From: JAVVSR01 sp036654095
Lineage (GTDB): Bacteria; Bacillota; Clostridia; Christensenellales; CAG-917
Reading direction: 5' to 3'
Assembly (NCBI GenBank): GCA_036654095.1
Contig: JAVVSR010000003.1
Location: 62,001-126,000, forward strand
Length of the DNA stretch: 64,000 bases
Shown: positions 8,891 to 17,910 of the stretch, piece by piece
Position numbering within the stretch: the stretch's first letter is position 1
Layout: each line of letters starts with the position of its first letter
Position numbers and translations under genes: made by a program
Notes under the pieces: model-generated
Told to the model about the DNA's origin: nothing
Database searches by the model: none
What the model saw: the letters and a program-made list of their open reading frames with translations, nothing else

Positions 8891-10669
8891 CTATTTATCC
8901 ATATAATTGTGAATATAGTCAACATTGGCTGACGGCTTAAACTTTTCATCTTTTGCGATAATTTTATCTTTCGGCATATCTAACCCAATAGTACCACCCG
9001 GATTCATTAAATTATCGGGGTCAAAGTGTTTTTTAAGTGTCTTCAAAATTTCATATTCATTTTTGCCAAGTTGTCCTTCTAGCCACGGCGCAAATAACTT
9101 TCCAATTCCATGGTGATGGCTCATACACGCTCCCGATTTTTGAATTGCGTCAAGAATACCCGAGTGATAATCTGAAAACTCCTTAATATCGCGAGTGTTA
9201 ATACTAAATATAAAATACAAGTTTGCGCCCTGTTGATAGCAGTGAGAAATATGCGTTGTGACGATAGTATTAGGGCGACTCTTGCAAAATGCTCGTACCG
9301 ATTTATATACTTCGGGCATTCTATCCCAATCAACCGCTAACTCGAGCGTATCAATTATAATGCCAAAGTCTTGAATACAATCGCGCATATACGGGTCATT
9401 AAACCTGCCTTTTTCCCATTCGGAAGTTACCACCGACGGCATACGCATCGCGCCATGACGCTTAACAATTCTATGCACCCTGCGATTAATTAGTTTTTGC
9501 AAACCAATATCGCCATCATTAAACCCAATCATCAAACATCTTTGCATTGGTTTATATCCAAACGTTGAAAGCAAGCCATTCAAACCTCCCTCCTCTACGC
9601 CATAAAGGTGAAGCATAAACGAGGTTTCCTCCTCATCGGACAAACGGAATGCCGATGGTACGCCAAATTCGCCCTGCATAACTTCGCGCATAGCTTTCTG
9701 ACCTTCCTCGAACGATTTAAAAATATAGCAAAAACGTTGTCTATCCTCGGGGTGGAAGTGGAAAAGTTTAATAGTAACTTCACACAAAATACCAAATGCG
9801 CCTTCGCTGCCCATCATAATTTGGTCAATACTAGGCCCGCAAGCCTTACGCGGCACGGGGTCAGTTTCAATAATTCCAACGGGGGTGACGTACTTTTGAC
9901 AGATTACCAAATCTTCCATTTTACCATAATAAGTGGAGTTCTGCCCTGCGCCTCTTGTGATAGCCCAACCGCCAACCGATGAAAATTCAAACGATTGAGG
10001 GAAATGACCACAAGTATATCTGCACTTTGCGCCCAACGTACTTGGCGCATTATTTAATAACTTTTCGAGGTTAGGCCCGCTCATACCCGACTGCACGGTA
10101 ATTGTTTGGTTGACTTCGTTAAACTTAACCATTTTGTTAAAATTACGCCTGAAGTCCAAGCAAATCGCGCCCTTTTTCATAGCCTCAAATCCACGTGTAA
10201 CGCTTGAACCGCCACTACACACGTATATTGAAATTTTATCACGCTTGCATATATCAACAATTTTTACAATTTCTTCAGTAGTTGAAGGATACAATACAAT
10301 GTCGGGTACATTTTCAACAATACCTTTCCTCAAACGCAACATATCCAACATCGTTTTACCATACGATGCCGTAATTCGCGAATAACAATCTTCGCCAACA
10401 TTTTCTTTACCTACGATGGCTTTAAATTCATTTACCTGCAAGTCGGTTAAGGTGCGCGGAATATCGAAATCCACTTTTTCTAAACCCATCTCGGCGGGCT
10501 TTTTAAAGTCGTCATCTGTAAGATTGAAGGTTTTTTTAATAAGTTTGTAAAGCCCTTCCTTTGGAATTTTATTAAATGTTGGGTCACCCCATCTGTAAAC
10601 GCTACGATAGCTATCCTTAGGCGCAACGTCCAAGTGGTATGGTGGCATATAATCCTTGTAATGCGACAT
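8891..10669 (-). CDS. Alkyl-DHAP synthase-like FAD-binding oxidase
   Basis: A 592-residue flavoprotein of the VAO/PCMH fold that resembles eukaryotic alkylglycerone-phosphate synthase (AGPS) throughout. The resemblance includes the FAD loop SGGSSVTRG (152-160), SSVGGWAITRGAG (230-242), MGSEGAFGI (286-294), Tyr485 in the segment matching the AGPS active-site tyrosine, and the triple-His motif SHHHGIGKL with His518-520. AGPS swaps the acyl chain of acyl-DHAP for a fatty alcohol, making the ether bond. Other family members are D-lactate or glycolate oxidases, which lack the HHH-Tyr pair. It is the last gene of an operon with a glycerol-3-phosphate dehydrogenase-like protein and an FGGY kinase, which supports a glycerol/DHAP-linked substrate. 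Fold certain; reaction inferred. Confidence 0.85.
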   Translation of the reverse strand: MSHYKDYMPPYHLDVAPKDSYRSVYRWGDPTFNKIPKEGLYKLIKKTFNLTDDDFKKPAEMGLEKVDFDIPRTLTDLQVNEFKAIVGKENVGEDCYSRITASYGKTMLDMLRLRKGIVENVPDIVLYPSTTEEIVKIVDICKRDKISIYVCSGGSSVTRGFEAMKKGAICLDFRRNFNKMVKFNEVNQTITVQSGMSGPNLEKLLNNAPSTLGAKCRYTCGHFPQSFEFSSVGGWAITRGAGQNSTYYGKMEDLVICQKYVTPVGIIETDPVPRKACGPSIDQIMMGSEGAFGILCEVTIKLFHFHPEDRQRFCYIFKSFEEGQKAMREVMQGEFGVPSAFRLSDEEETSFMLHLYGVEEGGLNGLLSTFGYKPMQRCLMIGFNDGDIGLQKLINRRVHRIVKRHGAMRMPSVVTSEWEKGRFNDPYMRDCIQDFGIIIDTLELAVDWDRMPEVYKSVRAFCKSRPNTIVTTHISHCYQQGANLYFIFSINTRDIKEFSDYHSGILDAIQKSGACMSHHHGIGKLFAPWLEGQLGKNEYEILKTLKKHFDPDNLMNPGGTIGLDMPKDKIIAKDEKFKPSANVDYIHNYMDK

Positions 10670-10680
10670 TTTATATCTCC

Positions 10681-10733
10681 TTAATTTTTAATATTATGTA
10701 ATTTCCTTATAAAACTTTAGGATTGCTTTAAGC
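10681..10733 (-). repeat. Degenerate copy of the 3' end of the FGGY kinase gene
   Basis: On the minus strand this intergenic stretch repeats the closing bases of the kinase gene at about 10776-10832. The shared core is AGTTTTATAAGGAAAT, with matching flanks (GCAATCC-TAA versus GCAAACC-GAA) and a similar A/T tail. It would encode KFYKEI in the same frame context and then stops. It looks like the remnant of a duplication. Confidence 0.65.
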
Positions 10734-10772
10734 ATAAACTAAAGATAATAGGCAAACAATGTTGTACTTACA

Positions 10773-12332
10773 TTAATCTTTAATTATATCTCTTATTTCC
10801 TTATAAAACTTTCGGTTTGCTTTATAAAGTTTGCAATAAACGCGCTCATACAATGCCGTATATACTTTGTTTGCGGCAGGGTCGGGAAAATATTCTTTAG
10901 TAACGCGTGACATATTTTTTACAGCCTCATCCAAAGTTTTGTATTCGCCCACACCTGTAAACGCTGCCATAGCTGCGCCTAATGCAGAAGTTTCATAAGT
11001 TTGAACTTTTTGCACTATTTTACCTGATAGGTCGGCAGTAATTTGACAAACTTGTTCCGAATTTGAACCGCCGCCCGACACAGCAATACGTTTAATATTA
11101 TATCCTGCGCGCCGTTCCATATTTTTTAGCCCCTCGAGCAACGCAAAACCGATACCCTCAATAATAGCGCGGTAAATATGTACTCGAGTATGGCAGTCAG
11201 AGAACCCGATAATTGCGCCTTTTGCCTCGGGAATATTTGCTCCCGGCGACCAATATGGTTGCAAAACCAAACCCTCACAACCGGCGGGGACTTCCGAAAG
11301 TCTAGCATCAAGCAACTGTTCGGGCGAACAACCCAATTCTTTTGCTTGCTGAACTTCACGAAGTGCAAATTCATTTTTAAACCAACTTATCATCCAATAA
11401 CCCCTAAATACCATAATTTCAGGATTAAACTTATCATTATATATTGATGGATAAGCAGGCATAAATGGTTGAGGCTCCACATATTTGTCGGTTGTAATTT
11501 CAACCGATGCCGCCGTACCCATACTGATTGCGGCGATATCGTTGCCAACACAGCCCACTGCCAAAGTTTCACAGGCTTTATCCGCGCCACTTGCTATTAC
11601 GCAAAGCCCTTCGGGAAGCCCGACTTCAAGCGACTTAGCCTTGCTTATATGCCCCATAACTTCACAAGGTTTTATAAGTTTTTGAACCATTTTATCAGCT
11701 GTAACTTTTCCAAATATGCAGGCAGTTAAATCGTTTTCGCCAAGCCAAACTTTCTTTTTATAGTTAAATGGAAGGTGTCCGACTTGATTAGCAACCGAAT
11801 CAATAAGTTCATCTAACAACCTATAATGTATGTATGTAGAAAGTGAAACCAATTTTTCGGTTTTAGCCCAAATTTCAGGTTCGTTAATTGAAATCCAATT
11901 TCCAAAGCACGCCGCAAACTGCGCCGACGCCGTTTCAAACATATTAACCATTTTAAATATTGCGCGCTTTGATGAAGGTATATAGTCTTTAGGATTTTCA
12001 ACTCGCCTTTGGTCAAGATACAATATAAAGGGTCTAAGTGGTTTCATATCTTTATCCAAGCAAGTCACAGTATCGCGAAATGTTGTTATACTCATAGTTA
12101 CAATATCGTTCCAAAGCTCGCCAACATCCTCCTTAAGACGGTTAGTAACGCGACAAAACTGACCCCAATAGAACTCGGGTGACTGCTCGGCATAACCGGG
12201 TTTATCTGAAATATAAGGTTGTTTAAATTCAAGTTTAACCTTTCCGCGTATTTCGCCCTGTTTATCAAACAAAATTGCCCTAACACTTTGCGTTCCATAA
12301 TCATAGCTCAACGCCAGCGGACCGTATTTCAT
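10773..12332 (-). CDS. FGGY-family carbohydrate kinase (glycerol kinase-like)
   Basis: A 519-residue kinase of the FGGY (glycerol/xylulose/gluconate) family with the actin-like ATPase fold. The N-terminal phosphate loop is SYDYGTQSVRAILFD (9-23), a central SGADKACETLAVG, the glycine-rich AISMGTAASVE, and the C-terminal ADP-binding VSGGGSNSEQVCQI. Substrate cannot be read from the motifs. Its place between a GlpA-like dehydrogenase set and an AGPS-like protein favours glycerol or a related three-carbon substrate, but GlpK proper is more conserved than this. The next gene, the AGPS-like one, begins about 100 bases downstream after a partial repeat of this gene's 3' end. Confidence 0.85.
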   Translation of the reverse strand: MKYGPLALSYDYGTQSVRAILFDKQGEIRGKVKLEFKQPYISDKPGYAEQSPEFYWGQFCRVTNRLKEDVGELWNDIVTMSITTFRDTVTCLDKDMKPLRPFILYLDQRRVENPKDYIPSSKRAIFKMVNMFETASAQFAACFGNWISINEPEIWAKTEKLVSLSTYIHYRLLDELIDSVANQVGHLPFNYKKKVWLGENDLTACIFGKVTADKMVQKLIKPCEVMGHISKAKSLEVGLPEGLCVIASGADKACETLAVGCVGNDIAAISMGTAASVEITTDKYVEPQPFMPAYPSIYNDKFNPEIMVFRGYWMISWFKNEFALREVQQAKELGCSPEQLLDARLSEVPAGCEGLVLQPYWSPGANIPEAKGAIIGFSDCHTRVHIYRAIIEGIGFALLEGLKNMERRAGYNIKRIAVSGGGSNSEQVCQITADLSGKIVQKVQTYETSALGAAMAAFTGVGEYKTLDEAVKNMSRVTKEYFPDPAANKVYTALYERVYCKLYKANRKFYKEIRDIIKD

Positions 12333-12382
12333 AGTAGTACCTACCTTTACAATTATTATTGGGAAACATTATTAAATAAAAT

Positions 12383-12745
12383 TTATTTACCAATGTTATA
12401 ATTATACAACATATTAGACGAACTTATCAAGTCCACACCTAAATTTAAAATATTTTTTATTAAAATTTCGCCTCTAGCAACCCTTTTTTCGAGTTTAAAG
12501 CCCTTAACTAGCTCCATAAGCTGAAAAATTTTATCCTTTGGAATTTCATCTGAAGTCCGAACGGGCAAAACGGGATAATCCGCAAAAACAGTTGCGACGG
12601 TTGTGCATACCGTACGTTTAGGGGCGGTCATTTCCTCGATAGCAAATTTTTTGCCACGCGGACACTTTGCGCCACTAACCTCGTTGTTATCATTTATTGT
12701 CAACAAACAGCTGTTTGGACAAACAATGCAAATAAGTTCTTTCAT
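12383..12745 (-). CDS. DUF1667 cysteine-rich protein, partner of the flavoprotein dehydrogenase
   Basis: A 120-residue DUF1667 protein. The N-terminal cluster C6-x2-C9-x3-C13 and C28 (CIVCPNSC and KCPRG) can hold an Fe-S centre or zinc. Small DUF1667 proteins are regularly encoded next to GlpA-like and GlpB-like flavoproteins in Clostridia, Thermotogae and spirochaetes, where they are assumed to be an electron-transfer subunit in place of GlpC. The start overlaps the stop of the preceding flavoprotein gene by 4 bases (ATGA), a sign of translational coupling. Its C-terminal half has no recognisable motif. Confidence 0.88.
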   Translation of the reverse strand: MKELICIVCPNSCLLTINDNNEVSGAKCPRGKKFAIEEMTAPKRTVCTTVATVFADYPVLPVRTSDEIPKDKIFQLMELVKGFKLEKRVARGEILIKNILNLGVDLISSSNMLYNYNIGK

Positions 12746-13992
12746 TTTTGCGCCTCCAAAAAGTACTCAATCTTACTTTTCTCGTTCAAATTATACTCAT
12801 CAAAATTTATTTTGAGCCGTTCCATTTCGGGCGGACGTAACGCGGTATATTTTTTAGAAAAAACTTGTTTTCCGTCAACTTTAATTAAAAAATCGACATT
12901 GAACATATCCGTTCCCGCGCGGAAATATATTGTAGTATCATTTAGTTTTGCATTTAAGTTCAACACCGTCGGAACAGTGTATAAAAACTCGCGCCCAATA
13001 TTGATGTTTATGTTCTTTCGCGCTGATTTAATATATTTAGAGCTGTTTTTGCCTGCTTCAAGTGCATTTTCGGTCACATAGTCAACCAAATCATTTACGT
13101 GAAGCGCGTTCCCCGCTGAATAAACACCGTCAATACTCGTCATATAAAGCTGGTCACATACTGGGCCTTTTGTTCGGCCGTTTATACTTACGCCTATGCT
13201 TTCGGCTAGTTCATTTTCAGGAATAAGGCCAACCGATAAAATTAAACTGTCACATTCGATAATTTTCTCAGTTCCGACTTTCGGTTGCAACTTTTCATCA
13301 ACCTCGGCAACTTCAACAGCTTCAAGTCTTTCGTTTCCAAAAATTCTAGTAACCGTATGCGAAAGATAAAGCGGAATATTAAAGTCACGCAAACACTGAT
13401 GTATATTTCGAGTAAGTCCACTAGGCGTCGGTTTTACTTCATAAACACCCTCAACCTTTGCGCCCTCTAAAGTCAACCGACGCGCCATAATTAAGCCGAT
13501 ATCGCCGCTTCCCAAAATTACGCATTTTTTCGTAGGAAGTTCGCCCATAAGATTAACAAAATTCTGCGCGCTTCCCGCAGTGAACACGCCCGACGGCCTT
13601 GTCCCCTGAATAAAAATTTGTTTAGCCGTTCTCTCTCTACACCCAGTTGCAAGCACTATTGATTTAGTTTCAATATGGCTTGCGCCCTCTCGATTGACAA
13701 AATAAATAGTAAATAATGCCTCGTTTTTTTCAATTTTTGTAACGAATGTTAAAAGTTTAGTTTCGATGTTTCTTTCCAAAACCATATCAATAAATCTTTC
13801 GGCATATTCGGGTCCAGACAGTTTTTCTTTAAAAGTTATAAGTCCAAAACCATCGTGGATACACTGTTTAAGAATACCGCCAAGTCGCGCTTCGCGTTCA
13901 ATAATAAGTACTTTTGCACCTTCTTTATCCGCGCTAACCGCCGCCGCAAGACCAGCAGGACCTCCGCCGATAACAACTACGTCATAAGTCAT
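12742..13992 (-). CDS. NAD(P)/FAD-dependent oxidoreductase, second flavoprotein of the glp-like operon
   Basis: A 416-residue pyridine nucleotide-disulfide type flavoprotein. FAD-binding VVVIGGGPAGLAAA opens the protein, ATGCRERT is the conserved ATG motif, VILGSGDIGLIMARR is the NAD(P)-binding loop, and VYSAGNALHVNDLVD closes the FAD site. No redox-active CxxC is seen, so it is not a thioredoxin reductase. The start at 13992 is chosen over an upstream ATG at 14019 because GGGAGG lies 7 bases ahead of it; it then begins 1 base after the upstream stop. It probably passes electrons from the GlpA-like subunit, with the DUF1667 protein, to NAD or another acceptor. Confidence 0.9.
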   Translation of the reverse strand: MTYDVVVIGGGPAGLAAAVSADKEGAKVLIIEREARLGGILKQCIHDGFGLITFKEKLSGPEYAERFIDMVLERNIETKLLTFVTKIEKNEALFTIYFVNREGASHIETKSIVLATGCRERTAKQIFIQGTRPSGVFTAGSAQNFVNLMGELPTKKCVILGSGDIGLIMARRLTLEGAKVEGVYEVKPTPSGLTRNIHQCLRDFNIPLYLSHTVTRIFGNERLEAVEVAEVDEKLQPKVGTEKIIECDSLILSVGLIPENELAESIGVSINGRTKGPVCDQLYMTSIDGVYSAGNALHVNDLVDYVTENALEAGKNSSKYIKSARKNININIGREFLYTVPTVLNLNAKLNDTTIYFRAGTDMFNVDFLIKVDGKQVFSKKYTALRPPEMERLKINFDEYNLNEKSKIEYFLEAQK

Positions 13993-13993
13993 A

Positions 13994-15778
13994 TTATTGC
14001 CCTCCCTTAGTCTTTTCAAATAGAATATTGCTGTTGTCGCCCGCCTTCATAATTTGTTCAACCGACACACCCTTTTGTTGAGCAAGAATTTTAATGACTT
14101 GAGGCCCACAAAAACCGCCCTGACACCTTCCCATTCCTGGGCGAACACGACGTTTTATTGCGTCAACGGTATACACGGGAATTGGCGAATTGAGCGCGTC
14201 GATAATTTCACCTTTTGAAATTTCCTCACAGCGACAAACTATTTCGCCATAGTCGGGATTTTCACGAATAAGCTCGTTGCGCTGGCTTTCCGACATTTCC
14301 GCCAAGTGAGGCACGGGTTTACGAATTGGATTAAATTTTTCATTTTTTAAAACCTTTTGTTTTTCACCCAAATACTCTACCGCCCACTTTGAAATATCCT
14401 CGGCGATTGCAGGCGCAGCGGTAATGCCAGGCGACTGTATCCCTGCTGCTTCTAAAATATTTTTTGTAAATATTCCTTTTCTGACGACGAAGTCCTCCTC
14501 ATAAGTTGCGGCGCGAACTCCTGCAAAATAAGTAATAATTTCGTTCATTTTTAATTTATCTTGTACAATCGACTGTTTTGCAAAAATAGCCTTTATACTA
14601 TCCAAATCAGTTGTATAATCCTCTCTTTCTGGTATTTCAACTGCATTCGGCCCTACTAAAACATTGTTGTCGGCGGTGTGGACAACGCCACCGCCTTTAG
14701 TATGTGTTGTCTTAGTTTCGTTCACCTGCTCAGTTAAAAGTGTTTTAATTAACCCCTTTGGCTTAACCTCGTCTTTAAAGTTTTGCGAAATTTTTATAAA
14801 AGGCATCTTTGACATTGATGTCCTTGCAAGCATACCCGCTTTCTTATCCATAATCAAGTTTATACCTTTTCTTGGGTGAATTGTAAACGTCCTGTCCCCT
14901 GCCATATCGGCAATAATATCGGAAAATACACCCGCAGCATTTATTACAAGTTTAGGATATATTGTTCCGCGATTAGTTTTAACTTCCTTAACTTCGCCAT
15001 CAATAACTTTCATTCCCAAAACTGCAGTATTTAAACAAAACTTTACCCCGTTCTGCGCGGCATTTTCAGCTAACGCAACCACAAGTTTATATGGCGAAAC
15101 TATTCCGCCTGTCGGCATATAGTAAGCGCCCTTAGCCCAACTTACAACATTTGGCTCAAGTTTTTTCAGTTCATCCAACTTCATATACCTTACGTCTTTT
15201 ACTTTTAGCACCCTCGCCACAAGTTTAAACAACGGAATAATATGTTTTTCCCAATTATAATACATCAAAATGGTTTGCCCTGAGCGCTCAAACTTGACGC
15301 CTAAATCACGGCACATATCACCATAAATAGCGTTTCCTCTCCCGTTGTATTTTAGTTTAAGCTGATTTGGGCTTAAGTCAATACCTACGTGAACACAGCC
15401 GTCGTTTCGACTTGACGCGCCCAACGCAACATCATAGCCTTTTTCAACTAACATTGTATCAAGCTTCCATTTTGAAAGCTCCCTCGCAATAGCCGCGCCC
15501 ACAACCCCTCCGCCAACAATCAAAACATCGGGCGACGCTCCCTCATACAAATTATCCGATACTTCTGGCAAGTGGGTTTTTGGCGTAAACCCTTTTAATT
15601 TTATATTGTTTATGACGCCCAAATACTTTTTAGACACCGCCGCTTTTCCGCAAGCAACAACGTCATCCCACTTAGAAAGTTCGCCGTTTAATACAACGCA
15701 GTTCCGTTCTAATGTAACCTTTACATCAGGCGAAATTGCTTGAACCTTATTGCTAATTTTAGTTAAATTACTCATCAT
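13994..15778 (-). CDS. glpA: GlpA-like FAD-dependent glycerol-3-phosphate dehydrogenase with [2Fe-2S] BFD-like domain
   Basis: A 594-residue flavoprotein, first gene of the operon. Residues 1-75 form a small domain resembling BON (VTLERNCVVLNGELSKWDDV). The DAO-type FAD domain begins at VLIVGGGVVGAAIARE (85-100) and continues to about residue 470. The C-terminal BFD-like [2Fe-2S] domain has C515, C517, C552 and C557 (VCRCEE and GRCQGGFC). The domain order is that of anaerobic GlpA, which oxidises sn-glycerol-3-phosphate to DHAP. Oxidation of another 2-hydroxy compound is possible. The ribosome binding site CGAGG precedes tandem ATGs at 15778 and 15775. Confidence 0.85.
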   Translation of the reverse strand: MMSNLTKISNKVQAISPDVKVTLERNCVVLNGELSKWDDVVACGKAAVSKKYLGVINNIKLKGFTPKTHLPEVSDNLYEGASPDVLIVGGGVVGAAIARELSKWKLDTMLVEKGYDVALGASSRNDGCVHVGIDLSPNQLKLKYNGRGNAIYGDMCRDLGVKFERSGQTILMYYNWEKHIIPLFKLVARVLKVKDVRYMKLDELKKLEPNVVSWAKGAYYMPTGGIVSPYKLVVALAENAAQNGVKFCLNTAVLGMKVIDGEVKEVKTNRGTIYPKLVINAAGVFSDIIADMAGDRTFTIHPRKGINLIMDKKAGMLARTSMSKMPFIKISQNFKDEVKPKGLIKTLLTEQVNETKTTHTKGGGVVHTADNNVLVGPNAVEIPEREDYTTDLDSIKAIFAKQSIVQDKLKMNEIITYFAGVRAATYEEDFVVRKGIFTKNILEAAGIQSPGITAAPAIAEDISKWAVEYLGEKQKVLKNEKFNPIRKPVPHLAEMSESQRNELIRENPDYGEIVCRCEEISKGEIIDALNSPIPVYTVDAIKRRVRPGMGRCQGGFCGPQVIKILAQQKGVSVEQIMKAGDNSNILFEKTKGGQ

Positions 15779-15820
15779 TCATCCTCGCAAATTGTTGTCA
15801 TACGATTGACTGACAGATAT

Positions 15821-15850
15821 ATTATAACTTCACTGTAATCAATTTGTCAA
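15821..15850 (-). promoter_or_regulatory. Sigma-A promoter of the glp-like operon
   Basis: On the minus strand TTGACA (15850-15845), 18 bases, TATAAT (15826-15821), about 40 bases upstream of the GlpA-like start. The short repeated words TTGATTGACA and CAGTCAATCG around the start site could be an operator. Confidence 0.82.
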
Positions 15851-15910
15851 TCAATTTAACAAAAATATATTATTTTGCATTGCTTTTATGGAAAAACACC
15901 GACAATATAA

Positions 15911-15940
15911 AAATAAAAACGCCATTGCAAGCGTTTTTAA
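15911..15940 (-). terminator. Terminator of the AMP-ligase gene
   Basis: AAAAACGC and GCGTTTTT pair around an 8-base loop, with a T-run on the minus strand. It separates the ligase gene from the glp-like operon promoter. Confidence 0.72.
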
Positions 15941-15961
15941 AATTTAATATTTAATTTTTTT

Positions 15962-17635
15962 TTAATCGATTTTGCCATCAAGAGCTTTAAAATCAATTTT
16001 CCCAATCGCTGTTGTAGGCAACTTATCTCGTACAATTATAAGTGTTGGTTGCGCCCACTTTGACAAGTTATCTTCACAATGCGCATAAATTTCTTTTTCC
16101 ATTTCGTGCGAATACTTGACGCCCTTTTTCAACGTAATGTTAAGCACAATAATTGTTTTAAAGTTTTGTTTTGCCTTAACCGCGCACGCCTGTTCAATAA
16201 AATCAAGTTTTGTGACAGTTCGTTCAATTTCAGCAGGAAAAACATTCATTCCCGAAATTTTAATTAATCGTTTTAACCTATCAACGAAAAACACAAATCC
16301 GTTGTCGTTAATGTACGCTAAATCGCCCGTTTTTAACCACTTCACACCATTTGAATCGGTAAAAAATACAACATTTGTCGTTTCCTCATCATTCAAATAA
16401 CCGGCCATTAATGTTTCAGATGAAACACAAAGTTCTCCATTTGTATTCGGCGGAAGTTTATTGTTATTTGCGTCAACAATTTGTACTTCTATATTGTCAA
16501 GTGGCCTGCCAATCGAATTTACGCAACTGCTTAAATTTGTATTTAGCACACAAACATTTACTGTTTCGCTAAGTCCATATCCCTCTTGTAAAACGCAAGT
16601 CGAGCCAGCTTCTGCCATTCTCTTGTCGAAAGCAATTTTAATATCCTGCTCCATCTTGTCCCCGCCACAATACGCATTTTTAAGATTAACTATATAATCT
16701 GCTGAAAACCGCTTGTCCGAAAGAACCTTTTGATACATTCTAGGCACAGCCGCCATTGCTGTAATATTGTTCGCTTTGATTGTTTTTGCAACGTGTTTTG
16801 CGTTAAACATTGGTACTAAAACCAACTTCATTCGACAGCACAAGGAAAAATGTACGCATACGCCTAGTCCATACCCGTGAAACAGAGGAAGCGCGCCAAA
16901 CATCGCGTCTTTATATGAAAATTGATATCCATTTTCCCCTTTTGCAATAGAGGAAAGAAGGTTTCGTGGCAAAGCGTTCATGGCTTTATTTGAAATCATA
17001 ATGGTTTTAGGTTCGCCCGTAGTACCGCCACTGTGCATAAATATAGCAATATCGTCCCCTGACACTTCGGGAAATTGGAAATAGACTGTTGTCCGCGCGG
17101 AGCTATAATTTATGGTATTTGATGCAATTTTCCCTAAAACCCAACTAGCTCGCAAATATCTGCGCATACCCCGTTTATATAAGCGCGCCATATGTTTTGA
17201 CATATAGTCTGTAATCGAACACAAAATAACTTTATCTAGTTTAAATTTATTTAAGCCTAACGCGTACTTACAATAACTTGCGTTTTGTAAAAAAACCACT
17301 TTACTTCCTGTTTTTTCAATAATTTCAGCTAAGCCCTTACTGTGGATTAGTGGGTGAACTATGTTTAAAATTGCCCCAACGCGATTAATTGCGTACGTCG
17401 CAATAACTGCTTGAGGAATATTTGGCAAGCAAACGCAAACACTGTCGCCCTTTTTTACGCCGATACTAATTAGATAGTGCGAAAGATGTTCAACTTCCGA
17501 TATAAATGTATCAAATGAAATATTTTTATCAAAAATATTTAAAGTAACAAGATTATTTCGATATGACGAAAAATCAAGCATATAGTTATACATTGATTGA
17601 CAAATTTTCTCTTTTGAACTAGCTTCGCTAATCAT
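15962..17635 (-). CDS. AMP-dependent acyl-CoA synthetase/ligase
   Basis: A 557-residue member of the adenylate-forming family, which activates carboxylic acids as acyl-AMP and usually transfers them to CoA. Motifs: the phosphate loop HSGGTTGEPK (201-210), the A5-type GYGLSE, the A7/A8 TGDLAYINDNGFVFFVDRLKRLIK and the C-terminal catalytic lysine in AIGKIDF. The form resembles medium/long-chain fatty acyl-CoA ligases, but the substrate is not determined. It lies directly upstream of the glp-like operon, yet a terminator and a new promoter separate them, so any shared role in lipid metabolism is inferred. No CoA transferase, acyl carrier or PKS genes are nearby. Confidence 0.87.
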   Translation of the reverse strand: MISEASSKEKICQSMYNYMLDFSSYRNNLVTLNIFDKNISFDTFISEVEHLSHYLISIGVKKGDSVCVCLPNIPQAVIATYAINRVGAILNIVHPLIHSKGLAEIIEKTGSKVVFLQNASYCKYALGLNKFKLDKVILCSITDYMSKHMARLYKRGMRRYLRASWVLGKIASNTINYSSARTTVYFQFPEVSGDDIAIFMHSGGTTGEPKTIMISNKAMNALPRNLLSSIAKGENGYQFSYKDAMFGALPLFHGYGLGVCVHFSLCCRMKLVLVPMFNAKHVAKTIKANNITAMAAVPRMYQKVLSDKRFSADYIVNLKNAYCGGDKMEQDIKIAFDKRMAEAGSTCVLQEGYGLSETVNVCVLNTNLSSCVNSIGRPLDNIEVQIVDANNNKLPPNTNGELCVSSETLMAGYLNDEETTNVVFFTDSNGVKWLKTGDLAYINDNGFVFFVDRLKRLIKISGMNVFPAEIERTVTKLDFIEQACAVKAKQNFKTIIVLNITLKKGVKYSHEMEKEIYAHCEDNLSKWAQPTLIIVRDKLPTTAIGKIDFKALDGKID

Positions 17636-17727
17636 AACTTAACCCTTTAAACAATCGAAAGTAACGTACAAAATTATAGTATCTAAAATTCGCAAGCGAT
17701 ACATATAGTTTACAACTAATGTATTAA

Positions 17728-17756
17728 ATTATAACACATTAAAAAATCGATGTCTA
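17728..17756 (-). promoter_or_regulatory. Putative promoter of the acyl-CoA ligase gene
   Basis: TAGACA (17756-17751), 17 bases, TATAAT (17733-17728) on the minus strand, about 95 bases ahead of the start. A second TATAAT lies closer to the gene with GTATC/GATAC inverted repeats. Confidence 0.55.
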
Positions 17757-17845
17757 CTTTGTAAAAGCAAAAACATCTATATTAAAGAAAATTTAACAAT
17801 AAATTTAACTTAATATATTGCATATTAGATTTTTTGATTTGCCAA

Positions 17846-17890
17846 AATAAAACAAAACAAGCCTGCAATTTGCACAGACTTGTTTTGTTT
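17846..17890 (-). terminator. Terminator after the spoIIQ-like gene
   Basis: AACAAAACAAG and CTTGTTTTGTT pair, extended by CTG/CAG past a mismatch, with a T-rich run on the minus strand just below the gene's stop. Confidence 0.68.
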
Positions 17891-17910
17891 TTGTTTAGCT
17901 AGGGGGAAGA

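Noticed and set aside
12742..14019. Longer start codons for several genes (flavoprotein, AraM-like, rsmI, rplA, metK, prfB, L7Ae)
   Set aside because: The upstream ATGs lack ribosome binding sites or overlap neighbours, and the added residues do not match the families.
14460..15778. Aerobic GlpD instead of GlpA for the first flavoprotein
   Set aside because: The C-terminal four-cysteine BFD-like domain and the partners are those of the anaerobic type.
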